Shown: one piece after another, positions 8,232 through 17,163 of the stretch
Layout: the number at the start of each line of letters is the position of its first letter
How positions within the stretch are numbered: position 1 is the stretch's first letter
Source: Streptomyces oryzae
Lineage (GTDB): Bacteria > Actinomycetota > Actinomycetes > Streptomycetales > Streptomycetaceae
Direction: 5' to 3'
Length of the DNA: 64,000 nt
NCBI RefSeq assembly: GCF_017676365.1
Contig: NZ_JADKMA010000008.1
Location: 1-64,000, forward strand
The notes under the pieces: generated by a model
Told to the model about the DNA's origin: nothing
The model's database searches: none
What the model saw: the letters and a program-made list of their open reading frames with translations, nothing else
Made by a program: the position numbers and the translations under genes

Positions 8232-9017
8232 GTGCGCATCGCAAGATTCTCCCTGGACGGAACCGTAGGTTTCGGCGTCGTCGAGGGCGAGCCCTCAACC
8301 CCCGAGGGCCCCGTCCTCGACATCATCAAGGGCCACCCCTTCGCAGAGTTCGAGCGCACGGGCCAGAAGCTCCCCATGAGCAAGGTCCGCATCCTGCCGC
8401 CCACGCTGCCCAACAAGGTGGTGGCCATCGGCAGGAACTACGCCGAACACGCCAAGGAGCTCGGCAACGAGGTGCCCGAGCTCCCGGTCACCTTCCTCAA
8501 GCCGTCCACCTCGGTGATCGGTCCCAACGACCCGATCGGCTACCCGTCCTTCTCCAACGAGCTGCACCACGAGGCGGAGCTGGCCGTGGTCATCGGCCGG
8601 CTGTGCAAGGACGTGCCGCGCGAACGCGCCAAGGACGTCATCCTCGGCTACACCTGCGCCAACGACATCACCGCGCGTGATGTGCAGCGCACGGAGAACC
8701 AGTGGGCCCGCGCCAAGGGCTTCGACGGCTCCTGTCCGCTGGGCCCCTGGACGGAGACCGAGCTGGACCCGGCGGACGTCGGCATCATGTGCACGGTCAA
8801 CGGCGAACAGCGCCAGCTGGGCCGCACCAGCGAGATGATCCGGCCCATCGAGGACCTGATCGTCCACATCACCCAGGCCATGACCCTGCTCCCCGGCGAC
8901 GTCATCCTCACCGGCACGCCCGCGGGCGTCGGCCCCCTGAACGTCGGCGACGAGGTCGCCGTCACCATCGAAGGAATCGGCACTCTCACCAACAAGGTGA
9001 TCAAGCGTGACTACTGA
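8232..9017 (+). CDS. fumarylacetoacetate hydrolase (FAH) family protein
   Basis: A 261-residue FAH-superfamily protein. A small N-terminal domain (residues 1-60) precedes the FAH fold. Visible motifs are [23 protein letters not shown] with the acidic metal ligands, [14 protein letters not shown] and [11 protein letters not shown]. Family members are metal-dependent hydrolases, decarboxylases or isomerases acting on acylpyruvates and related 2-oxo acids; substrate cannot be read from the sequence. The GTG start at 8232 has AAGGA at 8222-8226. It overlaps gltX by 11 nt, so the two are probably co-transcribed; the FAH-gltX pairing is a conserved actinobacterial neighbourhood whose functional meaning is unclear. 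Confidence 0.92.
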   Translation: MRIARFSLDGTVGFGVVEGEPSTPEGPVLDIIKGHPFAEFERTGQKLPMSKVRILPPTLPNKVVAIGRNYAEHAKELGNEVPELPVTFLKPSTSVIGPNDPIGYPSFSNELHHEAELAVVIGRLCKDVPRERAKDVILGYTCANDITARDVQRTENQWARAKGFDGSCPLGPWTETELDPADVGIMCTVNGEQRQLGRTSEMIRPIEDLIVHITQAMTLLPGDVILTGTPAGVGPLNVGDEVAVTIEGIGTLTNKVIKRDY

Positions 9018-10512
9018 GTTCTCCGGGAGGGAAGGGACCGCGGGCACGGATGTCCGCGTACGTTTCTGTCCCTCACCGACCGGTAACCCCCACGTGGGTC
9101 TGGTCCGTACCGCCCTGTTCAACTGGGCGTACGCCCGGCACACCGGCGGCACCCTGGTCTTCCGCATCGAGGACACCGACGCGGCGCGCGACTCCGAGGA
9201 GTCCTACGAGCAGCTGCTGGACGCGATGCGCTGGCTGGGCCTCGACTGGGACGAAGGCCCGGAGGTGGACGGCCCGCACGGCCCCTACCGCCAGTCCCAG
9301 CGGATGGACATCTACGCGGACGTCGCGCGCAAGCTGCTGGACGGCGGCTACGCCTACCCCTGCTACTGCACGGCCGAGGAGCTGGAACAGCGCCGCGAAC
9401 AGGCCCGCAAGGAGGGCCGCCCCTCCGGCTACGACGGCCGCTGCCGCGAGCTGACCGGTGAACAGATCGCCGCCTACGAGGCCGAGGGCCGCAGCCACGT
9501 CGTCCGCTTCCGGATGCCGGACGAGCCGATCACCTTCACCGACCTGGTGCGTGGCGAGATCACCTTCCAGCCGGAGAACGTGACCGACTACGGCATCCTG
9601 CGCACCAACGGCGCCCCGCTGTACACGCTGGTCAACCCGGTTGACGACGCGTTGATGGACATCACGCACGTACTGCGCGGCGAGGACCTGCTCTCCTCCA
9701 CCCCGCGGCAGATCGCGCTGTACAAGGCGCTGATGGAGCTGGGCATCGCCAAGCGGATCCCGGAATTCGGCCATCTGCCCTACGTCATGGGCGAGGGCAA
9801 CAAGAAGCTCTCCAAGCGCGATCCGCAGTCCTCCCTCAACCTCTACCGGGAGCGCGGCTTCCTCCCCGCCGGCCTGCTCAACTACCTCTCGCTGCTGGGC
9901 TGGTCCATCGCCGAGGACCGCGACATCTTCTCCATGGACGAGATGGTCGCGGCCTTCGACATCCACGAGGTCAACTCCAACCCGGCGCGCTTCGACCTGA
10001 AGAAGTGCGAGGCCATCAACGCCACGCATCTGCGGGAGATGCCGCTGAAGGACTTCATCGCCGCCTGCGAGCCATGGCTGAAGGCCCCGCACGCCCCCTG
10101 GGGCGAGGCGAACTTCTCGCAGCAGGCGTTCGAGGAACTGGCCCCGCTGGCCCAGACCCGGCTGACCGTGCTGGCCGACATCACCGACAACGTCGACTTC
10201 CTCTTCCTCGACCGGCCGGTGGAGGACGAGAAGTCCTGGCAGAAGGCGATGAAGGAGGGCTCGGACGCCCTGTTGCGCACGGCACGCGGCAAGCTGGAGA
10301 CCGCCGACTGGAGCTCCCCGGAAGCCCTCAAGGAGGCCGTCCTGGCCGCCGGTGAGGAGCACGGCCTCAAGCTGGGCAAGGCCCAGGCCCCGGTCCGGGT
10401 CGCGGTCACCGGCCGCACCGTCGGCCTGCCCCTCTTCGAATCCCTCCAGGTCCTGGGCAAGAACCGCACTCTGGAACGCATCGACGCGGCCTTGGCCAAG
10501 CTCGGTTCGTAG
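9007..10512 (+). CDS. gltX: glutamyl-tRNA synthetase (class I aaRS)
   Basis: A 501-residue class I aminoacyl-tRNA synthetase that charges tRNA with glutamate. The HIGH-type signature is SPTGNPHVG (near residues 22-30) and the KMSKS-type signature is KLSKRDP (near 268-274). FRIEDTD follows the Rossmann start, and a C-terminal helical anticodon-binding domain extends from about 330. GTG at 9007 overlaps the FAH gene by 11 nt, and the frame opens well before the catalytic core. It lies directly upstream of tRNA-Gln and two tRNA-Glu genes. In bacteria lacking glutaminyl-tRNA synthetase, a non-discriminating GluRS also charges tRNA-Gln and GatCAB amidates it; that would explain the linkage but cannot be proved from this window. 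Confidence 0.97.
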   Translation: MTTEFSGREGTAGTDVRVRFCPSPTGNPHVGLVRTALFNWAYARHTGGTLVFRIEDTDAARDSEESYEQLLDAMRWLGLDWDEGPEVDGPHGPYRQSQRMDIYADVARKLLDGGYAYPCYCTAEELEQRREQARKEGRPSGYDGRCRELTGEQIAAYEAEGRSHVVRFRMPDEPITFTDLVRGEITFQPENVTDYGILRTNGAPLYTLVNPVDDALMDITHVLRGEDLLSSTPRQIALYKALMELGIAKRIPEFGHLPYVMGEGNKKLSKRDPQSSLNLYRERGFLPAGLLNYLSLLGWSIAEDRDIFSMDEMVAAFDIHEVNSNPARFDLKKCEAINATHLREMPLKDFIAACEPWLKAPHAPWGEANFSQQAFEELAPLAQTRLTVLADITDNVDFLFLDRPVEDEKSWQKAMKEGSDALLRTARGKLETADWSSPEALKEAVLAAGEEHGLKLGKAQAPVRVAVTGRTVGLPLFESLQVLGKNRTLERIDAALAKLGS

Positions 10513-10559
10513 CCGCTGTGGTGGGGACGGTGCCCCTCAGCGGGCAGCGGGAACTCGTT

Positions 10560-10588
10560 TTGGAGCACCGTCCGCCATCAGGTAATGT
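10560..10588 (+). promoter_or_regulatory. sigma-70-type (HrdB-like) promoter of the tRNA operon
   Basis: TTGGAG at 10560-10565 and TAATGT at 10583-10588 are separated by 17 nt, a close match to the vegetative consensus. The predicted transcription start is near 10595, leaving about 80 nt of leader before tRNA-Gln. It lies after the gltX stop, so the tRNAs can be expressed independently of gltX. Confidence 0.65.
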
Positions 10589-10676
10589 TCTTCCTGTCGC
10601 CGAACGGGGCAGGCCGCAAAGGCTGGAACCGGAGGCGGCCACCCAAACAAAATCCCCACAGGGGGTTGCGTTTCGG

Positions 10677-10748
10677 TGGGCTATGGTGTAATTGGCAGCA
10701 CGACTGATTCTGGTTCAGTTAGTCTAGGTTCGAGTCCTGGTAGCCCAG
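10677..10748 (+). tRNA. tRNA-Gln (anticodon CTG)
   Basis: A 72-nt cloverleaf. The acceptor stem pairs TGGGCTA (10677-10683) with TAGCCCA (10741-10747), with discriminator G at 10748. The anticodon arm is ACTGA-TTCTGGT-TCAGT with anticodon CTG at 10710-10712, and the T arm is CTAGG-TTCGAGT-CCTGG. The 3' CCA is not encoded. It is the first gene of a three-tRNA operon. Confidence 0.96.
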
Positions 10749-10793
10749 CAAGATCCGCGTTCGGTTCATTCTGTTCACGTTCTGCGAGATCGA

Positions 10794-10866
10794 GCCCCCG
10801 TTGTGTAGCGGCCTAGCACGCCGCCCTCTCAAGGCGGTAGCGCCGGTTCGAATCCGGTCGGGGGTA
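10794..10866 (+). tRNA. tRNA-Glu (anticodon CTC), copy 1
   Basis: A 73-nt cloverleaf. The acceptor stem pairs GCCCCCG (10794-10800) with CGGGGGT (10859-10865), discriminator A. The anticodon arm is CCGCC-CTCTCAA-GGCGG with anticodon CTC at 10828-10830, and the T arm is GCCGG-TTCGAAT-CCGGT. CCA is not encoded. It is identical to the copy 121 nt downstream. Confidence 0.96.
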
Positions 10867-10914
10867 CGGATTCCGTCCGAGGTCGGCAGGCCCGAGGCCG
10901 GAATCACAGATAGG

Positions 10915-10987
10915 GCCCCCGTTGTGTAGCGGCCTAGCACGCCGCCCTCTCAAGGCGGTAGCGCCGGTTCGAATCCGGTCGGGGGTA
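10915..10987 (+). tRNA. tRNA-Glu (anticodon CTC), copy 2
   Basis: Identical in sequence to the tRNA-Glu at 10794-10866, with acceptor halves at 10915-10921 and 10980-10986 and anticodon CTC. The 48-nt spacer between the copies is unrelated to the tRNA. It is the last gene of the operon and is followed 9 nt later by a strong hairpin. Confidence 0.96.
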
Positions 10988-10996
10988 CTCGATCCA

Positions 10997-11029
10997 CTGA
11001 GCCCCCGCACTTTTGGTGCGGGGGCTCAG
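10997..11029 (+). terminator. terminator of the tRNA operon
   Basis: A perfect 14-bp stem (CTGAGCCCCCGCAC at 10997-11010 with its complement at 11016-11029) and a 5-nt loop. There is no T-run, as is common for Streptomyces terminators. Confidence 0.8.
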
Positions 11030-11106
11030 TCGTGTGCGGGCTCGGGTGTGGAGGGCTCGGTTGTGTGGGGCTCCGCGCCGAGGGCTCGTCCCGCATACGC
11101 CGGGTC

Positions 11107-11751
11107 TCAGCCGCCGAACCGCCGCGCGGACTCCTCCGCCTGCGCCAGCCGCCGCAGACTCAGCAGCACCGGCTCGTAGAGCACGGTCAGCGCCACGCTC
11201 GCCTCCACCTGCTCGACTTCACTGGGCAGACCCTCCAGCAGGTCCAGATCCGCCTCGGCGACCTGCGCCGCGATCTGTGCCAACCGCCGCAGATGAGGAG
11301 CCTCACAGGGGTAGCCGAGCCGGATGAGCGTGGCGACGGCGTGCAGAAGCGTCTCGTAGGCGGGGGTGCCGGGCCCGAACTCTTCCCACCCGAGGTGTTC
11401 CAGCAGACCGTCGATCTCCTGCCGTGCGGTCTGTGTGGCGGCGTCGTCCTCCTCACCGGGATTCGGTCCCTGCGCCGGCCCGGGGAGCGACCAGGCAGCG
11501 ATACCCAGCCGGGAGTGCTGATCGAGCTCGGTGTCGTCGACGGCGGCCAGCACTTCGCGGGCCGTGGCCACCGGCATCCGGCCCACTTGGATCAGCGCGC
11601 GCACCAGCCGCAGCCTGTGCAGGTGTTCCCCGCCGTAGTCGGCCTGAGTGGCGCTGATCCGCTCGCCGGAAGGCAGCAGTCCCTCGCGCAGATAGAACTT
11701 GATCGTGGCTGTGGGGACGCCGCTGCGTGCGCTCAACTCGGCCAGCCGCAT
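11107..11751 (-). CDS. MerR-family transcriptional regulator
   Basis: A 214-residue regulator. The N-terminal MerR winged helix-turn-helix is clear (RLAELSARSGVPTATIKFYL, then REGLLP), followed by the dimerisation helix and a C-terminal helical domain with no Cys cluster, which argues against metal sensing. ATG at 11751 has GAGGAG 5 nt upstream. It is divergent from the DUF4188 gene at 11892, and the 140-nt spacer contains two near-palindromic sites (11820-11834 and 11843-11857) likely to be its operators. The effector is unknown; the simplest inference is autoregulation plus control of the DUF4188 gene. Confidence 0.92.
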   Translation of the reverse strand: MRLAELSARSGVPTATIKFYLREGLLPSGERISATQADYGGEHLHRLRLVRALIQVGRMPVATAREVLAAVDDTELDQHSRLGIAAWSLPGPAQGPNPGEEDDAATQTARQEIDGLLEHLGWEEFGPGTPAYETLLHAVATLIRLGYPCEAPHLRRLAQIAAQVAEADLDLLEGLPSEVEQVEASVALTVLYEPVLLSLRRLAQAEESARRFGG

Positions 11752-11819
11752 TCGGGCTCCTCTCTCGGTGCTTGCTTCCTTTGCCTCTCGTGCCGGTATC
11801 CCGCTGGCACTTTGCTCGA

Positions 11820-11857
11820 GATAGTGGCACTATCTAAGCATGGATAGCGTCACTATC
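11820..11857. promoter_or_regulatory. two near-identical palindromes, candidate MerR operators
   Basis: GATAGTGGCACTATC (11820-11834) is a perfect palindrome with 7-nt arms. GATAGCGTCACTATC (11843-11857) repeats it with two changes, offset by 23 bp. They lie between the divergent MerR and DUF4188 genes. Spacing and symmetry suit two dimers on one face of the helix; assignment to this MerR protein is inferred from position. Confidence 0.6.
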
Positions 11858-11891
11858 CGACACAGTTGGCAGCACGGCCGAGGGGGGTTCC

Positions 11892-12377
11892 ATGGGCAGC
11901 AAGGTGATCGAGGGACGCAGGACGGCGGACGCGGACGGGGAGGTGGTCGTCTTCCTGATCGGCATGCGGATCAACCGGCTGCGAGCGGTGCGCAGTTGGC
12001 TGCCGGCGCTGCTGGCGATGCCCCGGATGCTGCGCGAACTGGGCGCCGACGACTCCAGCGGTCTGATCTCGGCCCGCTATGTGGTGAGCAGCCCGCGCGA
12101 GTTCGCAGTGGTGCAGTACTGGCGCTCCACGGAGCAGCTCTTCGACTACGCGGTGGCCCAGGGCAAGGCGCACCGTCCCGCATGGACTGCGTTCAACCGC
12201 CGGATCAAGAAGAGCCGGGGCAGCGTGGGCGTCTGGCACGAGACCTACCGGGTCCCGGCGGGCAGCTATGAGTCCGTCTACGTCGACATGCCCGAATACG
12301 GACTCGCGTCCGCGTACGGCTCGGCGCCGGTCGCCACCCGGGGCGACCGGGCTCGCCAGCGGATAGCGGCGGCGTGA
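11892..12377 (+). CDS. DUF4188-domain protein (monooxygenase-like fold)
   Basis: A 161-residue protein whose sequence fits DUF4188, a dimeric alpha/beta-barrel-like family. Recognisable segments are VVVFLIGMRINRLRAVRSWL, MPRMLRELG, VVQYWRSTEQLFDYA and VGVWHETYRVPAGSYESVYV. No cofactor motif is visible and the reaction is not known. ATG at 11892 follows AGGGGGG at 11881-11887. Divergent arrangement with a MerR regulator and shared palindromes suggests inducible expression. Confidence 0.85.
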   Translation: MGSKVIEGRRTADADGEVVVFLIGMRINRLRAVRSWLPALLAMPRMLRELGADDSSGLISARYVVSSPREFAVVQYWRSTEQLFDYAVAQGKAHRPAWTAFNRRIKKSRGSVGVWHETYRVPAGSYESVYVDMPEYGLASAYGSAPVATRGDRARQRIAAA

Positions 12378-12712
12378 CGTATCGCACGCGGGTCCGCCCT
12401 TTGTCGCGGGCGGCGCTCCGTAGGACGGGGTTTCGCGGCGGCGGCGTTTCGCTGCGAGGTCGCACGGCGCCGTACGCGCCAGGTGCGGGGGAGCGGGGCA
12501 GATCGTGCCACGGCCTGCAGCGGCATTCGGCGCCGGACAGCGGGTCGACAGGAAGGCCGCCGGTCGCCGGTGCGCGGACACCGCCGGGGCCCCACGGCGG
12601 CGGAACCGGAGGGCGAGCCCTCCGGCGTGCGGAACAGGTGGGCGAGCCCCCTGGTGTGCAGCAAGTCGGGCATGCGGTGGCCGGCGTCGTGGGCACCGCA
12701 TGCCCGGACTGT
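12378..12712. other. intergenic region between DUF4188 and ndgR genes
   Basis: About 335 nt without a supported gene. The GGGCGAGCCC element occurs twice (near 12609 and 12641). The last part holds the ndgR terminator. Open frames crossing it are GC-driven shadows with no credible start or protein features. Confidence 0.5.
12667..12706 (-). terminator. terminator after ndgR
   Basis: CGGGCATGCGGTG (12667-12679) pairs perfectly with CACCGCATGCCCG (12694-12706), a 13-bp stem with a 14-nt loop, 6 nt beyond the ndgR stop on the minus strand. Confidence 0.7.
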
Positions 12713-13429
12713 TCAGCCGGGCCTGCGCAGCGATTCGCTGAGGCGGGCCGCGGCATCCACGATGGCCTGCGCGTGCATCCGGCCGGGGTGGCGGGTCAGC
12801 CGCTCGATGGGGCCGGAGACGGAGACGGCGGCCACCACGCGGTTGGAGGGGCCGCGTACGGGCGCGGAGACGGAGGCGACGCCCGGCTCCCGCTCGCCGA
12901 TCGACTGGGCCCAGCCCCGGCGCCGTACGCCCGAGAGCGCGGTGGCGGTGAACCGGGCGCCCTGGAGGCCGCGGTGCAGCCGCTCGGGCTCCTCCCAGGC
13001 CATCAGGATCTGTGCCGCGGAGCCCGCCTTCATCGGCAGCGTGGAGCCGACCGGCACGGTGTCACGCAGGCCGGAGAGGCGTTCGGCGGCGGCGACGCAG
13101 ATGCGCATATCGCCCTGGCGCCGGTAGAGCTGGGCGCTCTCGCCGGTCACATCGCGTAGGTGAGTGAGTACCGGGCCCGCAGCCGCGAGCAGCCGGTCCT
13201 CGCCCGCGGCTGCGGCGAGCTCGCCCAGCCGCGGGCCGAGGATGAAACGGCCCTGCATGTCGCGGGCCACCATGCGGTGGTGCTCGAGAGCCACCGCGAG
13301 CCGGTGCGCCGTGGGGCGCGCGAGACCGGTCGCTGAGACCAGCCCGGCGAGGGTGGCCGGACCGGACTCCAGAGCGCTCAGTACCAGAGCTGCCTTGTCG
13401 AGAACGCCGACGCCGCTAGAGTTGTCCAT
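12713..13429 (-). CDS. ndgR: IclR-family regulator NdgR
   Basis: A 238-residue IclR-type regulator. The N-terminal winged helix is [20 protein letters not shown] with [18 protein letters not shown], and the C-terminal effector domain contains [20 protein letters not shown] and [15 protein letters not shown]. The ATG at 13429 gives [14 protein letters not shown], the N-terminus known for S. coelicolor NdgR; longer in-frame starts would run into the leuC promoter. NdgR in Streptomyces controls leuCD and other amino-acid genes and affects antibiotic production (AreB in S. clavuligerus). It is divergent from leuC here, consistent with that role. Leucine-pathway molecules are plausible effectors. 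Confidence 0.95.
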   Translation of the reverse strand: MDNSSGVGVLDKAALVLSALESGPATLAGLVSATGLARPTAHRLAVALEHHRMVARDMQGRFILGPRLGELAAAAGEDRLLAAAGPVLTHLRDVTGESAQLYRRQGDMRICVAAAERLSGLRDTVPVGSTLPMKAGSAAQILMAWEEPERLHRGLQGARFTATALSGVRRRGWAQSIGEREPGVASVSAPVRGPSNRVVAAVSVSGPIERLTRHPGRMHAQAIVDAAARLSESLRRPG

Positions 13430-13454
13430 GCGTCGATACTCACGTCTCAGAGTG

Positions 13455-13469
13455 TGAAACGCAAGTTCA
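13455..13469. promoter_or_regulatory. candidate NdgR site in the ndgR-leuC spacer
   Basis: TGAAACGCAAGTTCA is a 15-nt partial palindrome (TGAA...TTCA arms) in the 144-nt spacer between the divergent ndgR and leuC starts. IclR-type proteins often bind such 15-bp sites. The call rests on position and partial symmetry only. Confidence 0.35.
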
Positions 13470-13573
13470 ATTTTCCCAGCGACCCGCCAACCTTGGGAGA
13501 CGGCCGCCACATTTCAGTGGTGGGGACTGGTCTCGACATGTGGTCGGCGGCGCTGCCGGCCGGAGGGAATGCG

Positions 13574-14998
13574 ATGGGACGCACACTCGCGGAGAAAGTC
13601 TGGGACGACCATGTCGTCAGGCGCGCGGAAGGCGAGCCGGACCTTCTCTTCATCGATCTGCACCTGCTCCACGAGGTGACCAGTCCGCAGGCGTTCGACG
13701 GCCTCCGCAAGGCCGGCCGGACCGTGCGGCGCACGGATCTGACCATCGCGACCGAGGACCACAACACCCCCACGCTCGACATCGACAAGCCCATCGCCGA
13801 CCCGGTCTCCCGCACCCAGTTGGAGACGCTGCGCAAGAACTGTGCGGACTTCGGAGTACGGCTGCACCCGCTCGGCGATGTCGAGCAGGGCGTTGTCCAC
13901 GTCGTGGGACCGCAGCTGGGACTGACCCAGCCGGGGATGACGGTGGTCTGCGGCGACAGCCACACCTCCACGCACGGTGCGTTCGGCGCGCTGGCCTTCG
14001 GGATCGGCACCTCGCAGGTGGAGCATGTGCTCGCCACCCAGACACTGCCGATGGCGCCGTTCAGGACCATGGCGGTCACCGTGAACGGCGAGCTGCCCGA
14101 GGACGTCACCGCCAAGGACCTGATTCTCGCCATCATTGCCAAGATCGGCACCGGCGGCGGCCAGGGCTATGTGATCGAGTACCGCGGCGAGGCCATCGAG
14201 AAGCTGTCGATGGAAGCCCGGATGACGATCTGCAACATGTCCATCGAGGCGGGCGCCCGCGCCGGGATGATCGCCCCGGACGAGACCACCTTCGCCTACG
14301 TCCAGGGCCGCGAGCACGCCCCCCAGGGCGCCGACTGGGACGAGGCCGTCGCCTACTGGAAGACGCTGCGCACCGACGAGGACGCCGTCTTCGACCACGA
14401 GGTCGTCATCGACGCGGCCGAGCTGGCACCGTTCGTCACCTGGGGCACCAACCCCGGCCAGGGCGCTCCGCTGTCGCACGCGGTGCCCGACCCGGCCTCC
14501 TTCCAGGACGCGAGTGAGCGGTACGCAGCCGAGAAGGCCCTGGACTACATGGGGCTGACCGCCGGTCAGCCGCTGCGCGAGGTCTCCGTCGACACCGTCT
14601 TCGTCGGCTCGTGCACCAACGGCCGTATCGAGGACCTGCGTTCGGCCGCCTCGGTGCTGGAAGGCCGCAAGGTCGCCGACAGCGTACGGATGCTGGTGGT
14701 CCCCGGCTCCGTACGGGTGGCGCTGCAGGCCGTCGAGGAGGGCCTGGACAAGGTGTTCACCGCGGCGGGCGCCGAGTGGCGGCACGCGGGCTGCTCGATG
14801 TGCCTGGGCATGAACCCCGACCAGCTCCAGCCGGGTGAGCGCGCCGCCTCCACCTCGAACCGCAACTTCGAGGGCCGGCAGGGCAAGGGCGGCCGTACCC
14901 ATCTGGTCTCGCCCCAGGTGGCGGCGGCCACTGCGGTGCTGGGCCACCTGGCCTCGCCGGCCGACCTGGCTGACGTACGCGAACCGGCTGTTGCCTGA
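13574..14998 (+). CDS. leuC: 3-isopropylmalate dehydratase large subunit
   Basis: A 474-residue aconitase-family subunit that, with LeuD, isomerises 2-isopropylmalate to 3-isopropylmalate in leucine synthesis. Iron-sulfur cluster ligands are visible in VGSCTNGR (near residues 346-353) and [13 protein letters not shown] (near 406-418). Other signatures are [21 protein letters not shown] and [15 protein letters not shown] at 13574 has GGAGG at 13562-13566; the frame is open upstream through the promoter region but that part has no family similarity. leuD follows 40 nt downstream. Confidence 0.97.
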   Translation: MGRTLAEKVWDDHVVRRAEGEPDLLFIDLHLLHEVTSPQAFDGLRKAGRTVRRTDLTIATEDHNTPTLDIDKPIADPVSRTQLETLRKNCADFGVRLHPLGDVEQGVVHVVGPQLGLTQPGMTVVCGDSHTSTHGAFGALAFGIGTSQVEHVLATQTLPMAPFRTMAVTVNGELPEDVTAKDLILAIIAKIGTGGGQGYVIEYRGEAIEKLSMEARMTICNMSIEAGARAGMIAPDETTFAYVQGREHAPQGADWDEAVAYWKTLRTDEDAVFDHEVVIDAAELAPFVTWGTNPGQGAPLSHAVPDPASFQDASERYAAEKALDYMGLTAGQPLREVSVDTVFVGSCTNGRIEDLRSAASVLEGRKVADSVRMLVVPGSVRVALQAVEEGLDKVFTAAGAEWRHAGCSMCLGMNPDQLQPGERAASTSNRNFEGRQGKGGRTHLVSPQVAAATAVLGHLASPADLADVREPAVA

Positions 14999-15038
14999 CG
15001 GGGCCGACGGGCCGAAGAAGCTCAAGGGAGACGAAGAG

Positions 15039-15632
15039 ATGGAAGCCTTCACCACACACACCGGCCGGGCCGTCCCGCTGCGCCGCAGCAATGTCGACAC
15101 CGACCAGATCATCCCGGCCCACTGGCTCAAGAAGGTCACCCGCGACGGCTTCGAGGACGGCCTGTTCGAGGCGTGGCGCAAGGACCCGGAGTTTGTGCTC
15201 AACCAGCCCGCCTACCAGGGCGGAACGGTGCTGGTCGCAGGCCCCGACTTCGGCACGGGCTCCTCCCGCGAGCACGCCGTGTGGGCGCTGCAGAACTACG
15301 GCTTCAAGGCCGTCATCTCCTCGCGGTTCGCCGACATCTTCCGCGGCAACTCGCTCAAGAACGGCCTGCTCACAGTGGTGCTGCCGCAGGAGATGGTGGA
15401 CGCGCTGTGGGAGCTGGCCGAGGGCGACCCGGCCACCGAGGTGACCGTGGACCTGGTGCGGCGCAAGGTCGTGGCGCCCGGTGTCGAGGCGGACTTCGAA
15501 CTGGACGAGAACGCCCGCTGGCGGCTGCTGGAAGGGCTGGACGACATCAGCCTCACCCTGAAGAACGAGGACGCCATCGCGGACTTCGAGAAGTCCAGGG
15601 CCTCCTTCAAACCGCGCACACTCGCCGCCTGA
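15039..15632 (+). CDS. leuD: 3-isopropylmalate dehydratase small subunit
   Basis: A 197-residue swivel-domain subunit partnering LeuC. Family motifs are [16 protein letters not shown] (residues 16-31), [13 protein letters not shown] (near 68-80), [18 protein letters not shown] and a C-terminal segment ending in [12 protein letters not shown] at 15039 has AAGGGAGACGAAGAG upstream. It is the second gene of the leuCD operon, which ends at a strong hairpin 25 nt after the stop. Confidence 0.97.
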   Translation: MEAFTTHTGRAVPLRRSNVDTDQIIPAHWLKKVTRDGFEDGLFEAWRKDPEFVLNQPAYQGGTVLVAGPDFGTGSSREHAVWALQNYGFKAVISSRFADIFRGNSLKNGLLTVVLPQEMVDALWELAEGDPATEVTVDLVRRKVVAPGVEADFELDENARWRLLEGLDDISLTLKNEDAIADFEKSRASFKPRTLAA

Positions 15633-15656
15633 GGCACCCTCAAAGCGCTGCTGCGC

Positions 15657-15692
15657 CACCGCGCCCCCGCCGCATCCGGCGGGGGCGCGGTG
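15657..15692 (+). terminator. terminator of leuCD
   Basis: A perfect 16-bp stem (CACCGCGCCCCCGCCG at 15657-15672, complement at 15677-15692) with loop CATC, immediately downstream of leuD. No T-run. Confidence 0.8.
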
Positions 15693-15953
15693 CTGTGTGC
15701 GGCGCGTGATGGCGATGCGGCTGTATGCGGCACGTATGCGCGCACACGTGCGCTCACGAATGACGTGAATTAGTCTTGACGTCGGCTCCTGTCGCACTAA
15801 GGCACAGTGCCGCGCGCGACTCGCCCGCACGACTCGACGCGAGGTGTCAACAAAGGCTCTGCCCAGCGGAGTTGGTGCCTACACCTCGCAACGTCCCCGC
15901 CCTACGCTGACCCGCTGGAAGCGACAACTCACCCCAGATGGCACAATCACCGC
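15693..15953 (+). other. leader region before the 84-residue gene
   Basis: About 260 nt without a gene; with the leuCD terminator the gap exceeds 300 nt. GCGCAC-AC-GTGCGC at 15740-15753 is a perfect inverted repeat. TTGACG at 15776-15781 is a good -35 element, but the best -10 I can pair is the weak TAAGGC at 15798-15803. The frame of the next gene is open through the last 150 nt without a credible start. Confidence 0.35.
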
Positions 15954-16208
15954 ATGGAACGCGACGGTCAACTGGAGCTCTACGACCGACTCGCCGCCCG
16001 ACTCAAGGAAGCGCACTCCCGGGTGCGCTCCCCGCAAATTCCGCAGAGCGCACGGGTGCCGTTGACCCGGAGGCTGCTCGTCATCACCGCGGCTTCCAAA
16101 CACGATCTCGCCGACGCCGAACGGCGTCTGGAGCGCCTGATGGCCGACGTCGACGAGGGGCGATTCAGCGCAGGGCAAGGGGACGTGTGCGCGGACGGAA
16201 CTCCGTGA
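15954..16208 (+). CDS. small conserved helical protein of unknown function
   Basis: An 84-residue protein starting at ATG 15954. It is charged and mostly helical: DGQLELYDRLAARLKEAHSR, a short PQIPQSARVP linker, TRRLLVITAASKHDLADAER, then RRLERLMADVDEGRF. There is no signal peptide, membrane segment or Cys motif. Its place between leuD and hupS is conserved in Streptomyces as far as I recall. The start is chosen because the frame upstream has no coding character. Possibly a DNA- or protein-binding helical protein, but no function can be assigned. Confidence 0.7.
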   Translation: MERDGQLELYDRLAARLKEAHSRVRSPQIPQSARVPLTRRLLVITAASKHDLADAERRLERLMADVDEGRFSAGQGDVCADGTP

Positions 16209-16253
16209 CGGGCGAGTTCGTTGCGGCACAAGGGTGATTCGCCCGTTTCGTGT

Positions 16254-16282
16254 TTGATTTGCGGTATATATCTGCCTAACGT
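16254..16282 (+). promoter_or_regulatory. candidate promoter of hupS
   Basis: TTGATT (16254-16259) and TAACGT (16277-16282) are 17 nt apart inside a locally AT-rich stretch that also contains TATATATC (16265-16272). It precedes the hupS GTG by about 50 nt. Confidence 0.5.
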
Positions 16283-16332
16283 GCGAAAAAGCTGAACACA
16301 TTCGTTCCGGCAATGTCTCCGAAGGGGAAGAC

Positions 16333-16965
16333 GTGAACAAGGCGCAGCTCGTTGAAGCTATCCAAGATGACCTCGGTGGACGTCAGCAGGCCGCGGATGC
16401 GGTCGATGTAGTCCTGGACGCGATCGTTCGCGCGGTCGTCGCCGGTGAGCGTGTTTCGGTCACCGGCTTCGGCTCTTTCGAGAAGGTCGACCGACCGGCC
16501 CGTTACGCCCGCAACCCGCAGACCGGCGAGCGGGTGCGGGTCAAGAAGACCTCCGTACCGCGCTTCCGCGCCGGTGCGGGCTTCAAGGACCTGGTGAGCG
16601 GAGCGAAGAAGCTCCCCAAGAACGATGTCGCGGTCAAGAAGGCCCCCAAGGGCAGCCTCTCCGGTGGCACCGCCACCAAGAAGGCCACGGCCAAGAAGGC
16701 GGGCGCCAAGAAGACCACGGCCAAGAAGGCCGCACCGGCCAAGAAGACGACGGCCAAGAAGGCCGCACCGGCGAAGAAGACCACGGCGAAGAAGGCTCCG
16801 GCGAAGAAGACCACCGGCGCAAAGAAGACCACCGCCAAGAAGGCCCCGGCCAAGACCACGGCCAAGAAGGCCCCGGCGCGCAAGACCACCGCCACCAAGG
16901 CGCCCGCGCGTAAGACGTCGGCACGCAAGACCACCGCGAAGAAGACCACGTCGCGCAGGAGGTAA
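16333..16965 (+). CDS. hupS: HU-family nucleoid protein with lysine-rich C-terminal tail (HupS)
   Basis: A 210-residue two-part protein. Residues 1-92 form a complete HU domain ([35 protein letters not shown] with the DNA-intercalating arm, then [11 protein letters not shown]). From about 100 on the protein is a histone-H1-like tail of repeated [12 protein letters not shown] and ARKT elements. This form is known in actinobacteria (HupS in Streptomyces, HupB in mycobacteria); HupS compacts the spore nucleoid in S. coelicolor. GTG at 16333 has GAAGGGGAAG 2 nt upstream. The tail DNA is repetitive (about 16675-16960) and prone to length variation and assembly error. Confidence 0.95.
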   Translation: MNKAQLVEAIQDDLGGRQQAADAVDVVLDAIVRAVVAGERVSVTGFGSFEKVDRPARYARNPQTGERVRVKKTSVPRFRAGAGFKDLVSGAKKLPKNDVAVKKAPKGSLSGGTATKKATAKKAGAKKTTAKKAAPAKKTTAKKAAPAKKTTAKKAPAKKTTGAKKTTAKKAPAKTTAKKAPARKTTATKAPARKTSARKTTAKKTTSRRR

Positions 16966-17070
16966 GCCGGTCGCTGCGCAGACAGCGACGAAACGATCCC
17001 TCCCATGGGCGGCACCGCCGCCGGTGGGGCAGCAACACCCATGAGCGGCTGCAGGCCGCAACGCCAGCGC

Positions 17071-17102
17071 CGGGCCGGGCTCCCTCGGGGGAGCCCGGCC
17101 CG
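17071..17102 (+). terminator. terminator between hupS and the convergent gene
   Basis: CGGGCCGGGCTCCC (17071-17084) pairs perfectly with 17089-17102, a 14-bp stem with loop TCGG. It lies between converging genes and may act in both directions. Confidence 0.75.
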
Positions 17103-17163
17103 CGGCGTGTTTCCGGGCGTCCGCCTGTGCGTTCCCGCGGAGTCGGCCCCGGACGGGCCGCCC

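Noticed and set aside
10677-10987. tRNA cluster as an integration site of a mobile element
   Set aside because: No integrase, excisionase or partial tRNA repeat follows; the downstream genes are ordinary regulators.
12378-12712. Open frames in the DUF4188-ndgR gap as candidate genes
   Set aside because: No plausible start with ribosome-binding site, no family features, and the end forms the ndgR terminator.
16675-16960. Lys-codon repeats as a possible CRISPR-like or mobile repeat
   Set aside because: They are in-frame codons for the histone-H1-like tail of HupS, without spacers.
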